40,037 bases of DNA from Bacteriovoracales bacterium (GTDB taxonomy: Bacteria; Bdellovibrionota; Bacteriovoracia; Bacteriovoracales; Bacteriovoracaceae): positions 1 through 40,037 of the forward strand of contig JASBRV010000121.1 of assembly GCA_030149295.1 (NCBI GenBank), given 5' to 3'. This document shows, piece by piece, positions 35,908-40,037 of the stretch (the stretch's first letter is position 1; each line of letters starts with the position of its first letter). Position numbers and translations under genes: made by a program. Under the pieces are notes generated by a model, which worked only from the letters and a program-made list of their open reading frames with translations, was not told where the DNA came from and did not search any database.

Positions 35908-37404
35908 ATGAATGACGGTGGATTTTCCAAATATAAACCTATAAGAAATGACATCAGAAAATTTGATGCTGAGAAGCTTCTACTATTAACGCTAAAGCAT
36001 CTCCATAAAGTATCTAAGACTCCGGCAAGAGAGTGGAGTTCCACAGGAATGACTCCGTGGGAGTTGTTGCTATTGGTGAAGTGGACCTTGCATGAGAGTT
36101 CAGAATCTAAATCAAAGAAGCCTATGTACCGGGATTTTGCACGAATTGTTAATAAAATAAAAGATATGAGTGATGACCTAGGAGTCCCTAAAGACTCTTC
36201 ACATAAGCTAGAAAAGTTTTTTAGGAAGATGGCTTTTCAGCAATTCTGGCTTCAGCAAGGACAGACTCTCTCAAGGGCCAAGCTTGGAAGAACCATCGAG
36301 TTATTTCTGAATATGGAATGCAGGTATGATCTTGATATGCTCCTAACGGAAAAGCTGGGGCTTAACCGAAAAGATGTGCTAGACCTCTCTTTTATTACCT
36401 GGGTAAAGCTGAATAGTGATCTTGAAAAAGAACCCTTTCTTACTGGAGGTTTTTTTTCTACGATAAATAATATTAATCAAGAAAAGCTGACGAAGTTTTT
36501 TAATTTGATTTCGGTTGATTATGATGATGCCATCAGTCTGGCAAAAGAAGCCACTAGTAAACGATCGTTTTCACTTCAAAGGTTTGAACAGACGCCTTTT
36601 AAGAACAAGCCATTTTTAAGAACAGACAAAGGGCTCTTGTCATTTTGCCCAATAGTATTTTCAGATTACCTAGAAAACTTCTTTTACGACTTTGCAAAAA
36701 CGGAGTCTGGAGGTGCTTTTAACCATCATTTTGGAAAAGTATTTGAGAGTTATGTTGATGCTGGTCTTCAAGAAATAACAACAAGCTATATAAGAGAGGG
36801 CGAGATAAAGAGGCGGTTTGGCTGCAATAAAACTGTTGATTTCTTTATCGAGAACGATAACGGAAATATATTAATTGAATGTAAGGCAATAGAGCTATCC
36901 CCTTTAGCGAGGGTCAATCCAGTAGATAATGTTCTTGAAAGCTCTCTTAAAGATTCGATCGTAAAAAGCATTGCCCAGAGTATTGAGGTAATTTCCTCAA
37001 TAGACGTCTCAAAAAACAAGCCTACATCTGACATAAACTATGTTCTTGTAGTTACTTTTAAGGAGTTGTATCTTGGCAATGGAGAGGTCGCGTGGGAGGA
37101 GTTTATTAAAGATGCAGTGGAGAAGTATTATCCAGAGCACGACACCTCTGTGATTGACCCAGAAAAATTATTTTTTGTTTCAGTGAATGACTTTGATAAA
37201 GTTTGCTCCATTTACCAAGAGCGGCTCAATGACTTCTTGTTAAAGCTAAAGGATATCGCTGCCGCAAAGCAGAGCCCCGAAGACATGAAGTATGTTTTTG
37301 GCATGTATCTGGGTGAAGATGGTGAAGGCAAGGAGAGAGAGCTTTTGCGCAATACCTTTGATACATATTTTAACCTCTGGAAAGAAAGATTAACATCCAG
37401 CTAG
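35908..37404 (+). CDS. PD-(D/E)XK nuclease-like protein, unknown (candidate defence)
   Basis: A 498-residue protein. The N-terminal half (about 1-240) is helical and unrecognised. The C-terminal half holds a PD-(D/E)XK-type site: helix FGKVFESYV (Glu280), then Asp311 in CNKTVDFFIEN, and IECK (Glu324, Lys326) in NILIECKAIEL. The D-x12-E-x-K spacing and flanking hydrophobic strands fit a restriction-like nuclease fold. No helicase or ATPase motif is present, so it may cut alone or be directed by neighbours. It lies 83 nt after the ART partner. Confidence 0.7.
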   Translation: MNDGGFSKYKPIRNDIRKFDAEKLLLLTLKHLHKVSKTPAREWSSTGMTPWELLLLVKWTLHESSESKSKKPMYRDFARIVNKIKDMSDDLGVPKDSSHKLEKFFRKMAFQQFWLQQGQTLSRAKLGRTIELFLNMECRYDLDMLLTEKLGLNRKDVLDLSFITWVKLNSDLEKEPFLTGGFFSTINNINQEKLTKFFNLISVDYDDAISLAKEATSKRSFSLQRFEQTPFKNKPFLRTDKGLLSFCPIVFSDYLENFFYDFAKTESGGAFNHHFGKVFESYVDAGLQEITTSYIREGEIKRRFGCNKTVDFFIENDNGNILIECKAIELSPLARVNPVDNVLESSLKDSIVKSIAQSIEVISSIDVSKNKPTSDINYVLVVTFKELYLGNGEVAWEEFIKDAVEKYYPEHDTSVIDPEKLFFVSVNDFDKVCSIYQERLNDFLLKLKDIAAAKQSPEDMKYVFGMYLGEDGEGKERELLRNTFDTYFNLWKERLTSS

Positions 37405-37441
37405 ATGGTGAAATCGTTAATTAAGTCCATGGGAGCAGGTA

Positions 37442-38665
37442 GTGGATTTTGACTTGAATAATTTAAAGGTGCTATACCAGTTACTGAGTATCGCTGTTAC
37501 TGACTTACTAGACGGGACTGAGTATGCTGAGCCTGTTAATGACGTTGTTAATGTGCCAAACCCTAAACAGTACCTCCTCTCAAGATGCATTGACAAGGCG
37601 GTGTCTTCATACTTTGGCAGCTTAAAGCTGTTTAGATATGCAACTCAAATTAACCTAGAGGAAATTTCTAAAATAAAAAAGGGACATCCTGAACACGCGA
37701 GTCTTGAGGATGAAGCGGATGCTCAATTGTTGGCGGCGGCTATCCGACCGTGCTTGGAGATGTATCTTTATCTTAATAGCCTAGAGAGAAGTGATGACGA
37801 TGAGGGGGTGCAGGATGAATTATGTCGCGTTCTTCTCACGAAATTTTTCAACGATGACATGAGAGAGCGCTTGAGAACCTGTGAAACAGTTTACGGCACC
37901 AGGCCTGCATATCTTGCCGAGATGGTTTCTGGGTTTACCAAGAACTTAAATAAGATAAGGCTAAACCTTAAGAATAATCAGTTAAGCGATATCTTATTTA
38001 AGGAGCGCACGATATTTGAAAATGCTATGAATCAGCCTGACGCTTTTAATAAAATTAGCATGGGCGTTGACCCCTATATGTCCTTCACGAGGCTTGCTTT
38101 TAAGCTACATTTTATTACTCAGAATACTCCTTGTACTCCAAAGGAAAGGTATCAGAATTTTTCATGGGCTGCGGTCTTGATCATGAATCTTCTAAGTAAG
38201 ATATTTAAACACTCAAAAGTTGATAAGCCCGAGAGTGTTTTGCAGTTCGAGCAAATTATAGGGGTTGCCGATCAAAAAAGTACAAATAAGGCAAATATCA
38301 AAAAGGGAGATTTACTGCTTTATGAATGGGGTGTAGCAAGGGTGCTGGATGTTGTTTGCAGTGAGCCGCCAAGAGAAACTTATAGAGTGGAGTATGTTGT
38401 CAATTTCGTAAAGGGTTATCCTGTAGAGACTGTTCCTAGGGTTTTCATGAAGGGGGCGGTTGACGGAACGAGGTTGAGGAGCGTTTTGAGTGACATTGAG
38501 ACTCAATACGGGAAAAAGGAATTATATGAAATTTTCCCCACCATAGATGTCTCCGAGAGAAGCAATTTATGGTTTAAGGTTTTTAGCTGTAGCCCTATCG
38601 CCCATCATGACCTCTCTAGTGGTAATTTGAAAAAGCTTAGAGAATATGTCGAGGAAAGTGAGTGA
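37442..38665 (+). CDS. Helical protein, HEPN/DUF5677-like in style, unknown
   Basis: A 407-residue protein starting at GTG with GGAG upstream. The first 260 residues are mostly helical, with AAIRPCLEMYLYLNSL recalling the R-x-x-x-E helix of DUF5677-type proteins of the HEPN group, but no catalytic R-x4-6-H was confirmed. A strand-rich module follows (about 285-340, KGDLLLYEWGVARVLDVV and YRVEYVVNFVKGYP). It follows the nuclease-like gene by 37 nt, suggesting one operon. Function unknown. Confidence 0.6.
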   Translation: MDFDLNNLKVLYQLLSIAVTDLLDGTEYAEPVNDVVNVPNPKQYLLSRCIDKAVSSYFGSLKLFRYATQINLEEISKIKKGHPEHASLEDEADAQLLAAAIRPCLEMYLYLNSLERSDDDEGVQDELCRVLLTKFFNDDMRERLRTCETVYGTRPAYLAEMVSGFTKNLNKIRLNLKNNQLSDILFKERTIFENAMNQPDAFNKISMGVDPYMSFTRLAFKLHFITQNTPCTPKERYQNFSWAAVLIMNLLSKIFKHSKVDKPESVLQFEQIIGVADQKSTNKANIKKGDLLLYEWGVARVLDVVCSEPPRETYRVEYVVNFVKGYPVETVPRVFMKGAVDGTRLRSVLSDIETQYGKKELYEIFPTIDVSERSNLWFKVFSCSPIAHHDLSSGNLKKLREYVEESE

Positions 38666-38848
38666 AGTCTTTGTGCCCTAGTGAGCATAGTGAGAATAGT
38701 TAGTGAATTTGTGAAATTTAGAGAGGTGCCGAGTATTGAAGTGTATTCTTTGCCTTCTGCATTGAACAGATATTCTGAATAACAACAGTGAGCCTTTATC
38801 TAGGTAGAGGAAAAAAAGGTTTTAACCAGGTTTAAGAGCTTATAAAGT

Positions 38849-39520
38849 ATGAGGATGATATTACCAAAATATATTCGTACCTTTTATAATGATATTACTA
38901 AAGAATACGACATCGATTTAAAGTGCCCACTATATCCATACATTAATGATAGTTACGTGAGCCCCAGTAGGTTTCGTATTATGCAGATTGCTTTGAACAG
39001 TTACATCAGTACAAATGATTTTAATAAAAATAATGAATCTGTAGTTTCTGATTGGTGGAGGCATTGGGCTAAAGATAACAAGTGGGATATTCACCAGGCT
39101 ATGCAAAAAGTCATGGACGCATTTCAAGAGCTTGAACCTGTTGAGTATAGGACAAATTTGATAAAAACGTATTTATCTGAAAGTGAAGGCAAAGCCTCAT
39201 CTGATATTAGCCCTGATATCAGAGAGAAAACATCCCGTATCCAGTCTCAAGAGTTTGATTTATTGTGTACCCATGGACTAATGCCCAGACTTATAATTTG
39301 CCATGGAGAAGATGCATGGCAGGGAGTTTGGCCATGGTTTTATCAAAGAGACAAATCAAAGTATGTAGATGTAGAGAGGAACCGATGCTTCAAATTTAAT
39401 GACGAGGCTTTGGATGTCGTGTGTATCAAAGTAACTCACCATGCTGCAAGAAGGGTTAAAGCTCATGAAAGATTCGATGGCATAATGGCGTCGAAACTTT
39501 ATAAGAGTGTGGTTGAATGA
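38849..39520 (+). CDS. Possible uracil-DNA-glycosylase-fold protein, unknown
   Basis: A 223-residue soluble protein. RIMQIALNSY near residue 44 and VTHHAARRVKAHERFD near the C-terminus occupy positions like the two active-site loops of uracil-DNA-glycosylase-fold proteins (water-activating loop, HPS-type loop), and LIICHGEDAWQGVWPWF is a possible central strand. This is a weak resemblance, not an assignment. The start ATG at 38849 has no strong ribosome-binding site. Last gene of the element, 183 nt after the previous one, with irregular GTGA motifs in between. Confidence 0.55.
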   Translation: MRMILPKYIRTFYNDITKEYDIDLKCPLYPYINDSYVSPSRFRIMQIALNSYISTNDFNKNNESVVSDWWRHWAKDNKWDIHQAMQKVMDAFQELEPVEYRTNLIKTYLSESEGKASSDISPDIREKTSRIQSQEFDLLCTHGLMPRLIICHGEDAWQGVWPWFYQRDKSKYVDVERNRCFKFNDEALDVVCIKVTHHAARRVKAHERFDGIMASKLYKSVVE

Positions 39521-39776
39521 ACCAAAGGGTTAATAATGGTTATTCGGTAGTCCTTGGTGCTTGGTATGAAATTGGATTTAGGCTCATAAAGTGAAGGTTT
39601 CAGGTAATACCATGCCAATCATAGAAACTTATCAAAGTTCATCCCGCTATCCCGCCGAATATGTGAAACATCGTGAAATAGAGTGAACTAAAGTGAAATA
39701 CCAAATCAGCGGAAAACGCCTTTAAATCTTATAACTTGATGAATTTAAAGAATTGTCTGAGAGTACGTTAGATAGG
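39521..39776. other. Right-end noncoding arm of the element
   Basis: 256 nt without a supported gene, between the last cargo gene and attR. It holds CCCGCCGAAT (39651-39660), repeated near attL (22621-22630), and the four GTGAA iterons. This is where integrase arm-binding and accessory-protein sites are expected. Confidence 0.55.
39663..39702 (+). repeat. Four 10-bp iterons GTGAA-N5 near attR
   Basis: GTGAA starts at 39663, 39673, 39683 and 39693, exactly one helical turn apart: GTGAAACATC, GTGAAATAGA, GTGAACTAAA, GTGAAATACC. Same-face phasing suggests cooperative binding by integrase or Xis, or by a replication initiator. Confidence 0.75.
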
Positions 39777-39793
39777 TCGGGTAGTTCTGGCAT
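39722..39793 (-). pseudogene. mutM: Severed 5' end of mutM at the right junction
   Basis: On the minus strand the ATG at 39793 begins MPELP and then runs into element sequence, ending after 23 codons at a stop (39722-39724). AAGGA stands 9 nt before the ATG. These are the original start codon and ribosome-binding site of mutM, whose remaining 271 codons are at 21748-22563. Confidence 0.8.
39777..39790 (+). repeat. Right attachment core (attR)
   Basis: TCGGGTAGTTCTGG, same orientation as the attL core and differing at one base, which is the wobble position of MutM Leu4. It is followed at once by CAT, the complement of the mutM ATG. Confidence 0.85.
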
Positions 39794-39802
39794 GCGACAC
39801 GT

Positions 39803-39911
39803 CCTTGGTAAAGCCAAGGTCCAAAATAGCAAAGCTATTTTGACGGTCGCTTTACCGTTGTGCGCGGGCGAAATCGCAATTTCGTCCCGCATGGGCGGAG
39901 ACCATCTCCGC
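39803..39911 (-). promoter_or_regulatory. Run of stem-loops in the original mutM leader
   Basis: Within 109 nt: CCTTGG/CCAAGG (39803-39808, 39814-39819); CAAAATAGC/GCTATTTTG (39822-39830, 39834-39842); ACGGT/ACCGT (39843-39847, 39854-39858); GCGGG plus CGAAAT pairing with ATTTCG plus CCCGC across one bulge (39864-39890); GCGGAGA/TCTCCGC (39895-39901, 39905-39911). GGTAAAGC (39807-39814) can also pair with GCTTTACC (39849-39856) around the second stem. On the minus strand the first stem includes the AAGGA of mutM. From 39912 to 40037 no gene is supported. Confidence 0.7.
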
Positions 39912-40037
39912 AGAATAAACATACTCCATGAAATCTAGCAGGGCACGAACCTACTGTTAATCACTGTTCTCGATTTATAACCCACTCTTAAACAATACTT
40001 CCATTAACTTTCTCTCCATTAAGTACCTGTAATAACA

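Larger units (their letters stand above)
22550..39790. mobile_element. Integrative element, satellite-like, inserted in mutM; defence cargo
   Basis: About 17.2 kb bounded by the 14-bp near-identical cores in mutM. Left end: integrase, AlpA/Xis-like gene, VapE-like helicase, possible primase, XRE regulator. Middle: small lipoprotein, membrane and regulator genes and a serine recombinase. Right: an R-M pair and six plus-strand genes of candidate defence type. No terminase, portal, capsid or tail genes and no conjugation genes are seen. Int plus AlpA plus VapE/primase is the pattern of phage-inducible islands (satellites); mobilisation by a helper phage is inference. Exact ends depend on where the crossover falls within the core. 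Confidence 0.85.

Noticed and set aside
38658..38715. Cluster of GTGA motifs after the 37442 gene, like the iterons at 39663.
   Set aside because: Spacing is irregular (4 to 19 nt), so no phased array is supported.
39753..39938. 61-codon plus-strand frame through the hairpin region.
   Set aside because: No ribosome-binding site; it crosses the att core and is explained by the palindromes and the minus-strand mutM start.

Overview
The window is bacterial chromosome of low to moderate GC, with dense genes, frequent TTG/GTG starts and lipoprotein and TolC/RND genes typical of a Gram-negative. The core genes (rho-prfA-prmC-murA, ruvX-mltG, a glutathione-dependent formaldehyde pair) and overall style would fit a Bdellovibrio/Bacteriovorax-like predator. 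That assignment is an impression and was not tested.

Layout. Positions 1-22566 look like ordinary chromosome: a partial ArsC/Spx-like gene, a YkgJ-type cysteine-cluster protein, an Uup-like ABC-F ATPase, and an RND efflux operon (TolC-like, RND pump, TetR) with three tandem operator-like palindromes over its promoter but no adaptor gene. These are followed by a class II amidotransferase, several unknown genes, the minus-strand series rho, prfA, prmC, murA, HIT, frmA, fghA, then ruvX-mltG, a flavin reductase, a DksA-like protein, a lipoprotein and mutM.

Main discovery. From about 22550 to 39790 lies a 17.2-kb integrative element inserted in the first codons of mutM (formamidopyrimidine-DNA glycosylase). 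The left junction keeps mutM from codon 2 onward (PELPEVET...) with ATT where the start codon should be. The right junction, 17 kb away, keeps the original ATG and codons 2-5 (MPELP...) on the same strand. The two copies share a 14-bp core with one mismatch, and joining them exactly rebuilds the mutM start. The tyrosine integrase gene sits beside the left junction. Insertion removes the start codon, and initiation at the first remaining ATG would lose catalytic Pro2 and Glu3. The arrangement is therefore a candidate excision-controlled DNA-repair (mutator) switch.

Inside the element: integrase and AlpA/Xis-like protein, a VapE-like helicase with a possible primase and a small XRE regulator (a satellite-like replication module), small lipoprotein/membrane/regulator genes, a serine recombinase, and a restriction-modification pair (C5 methyltransferase with N-terminal HTH; MvaI/BcnI-like nuclease). 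Then come six plus-strand genes (33440-39520) not recognised as a known system: a coiled-coil membrane protein, an ADP-ribosyltransferase-fold protein translationally coupled to a small partner, a PD-(D/E)XK nuclease-like protein, a helical protein and a possible uracil-DNA-glycosylase-like protein. No capsid, portal, terminase or tail gene was seen. The likeliest reading is a satellite-like island carrying anti-phage cargo.

Right of the element (39791-40037) is the original mutM leader, which holds a striking run of short stem-loops.
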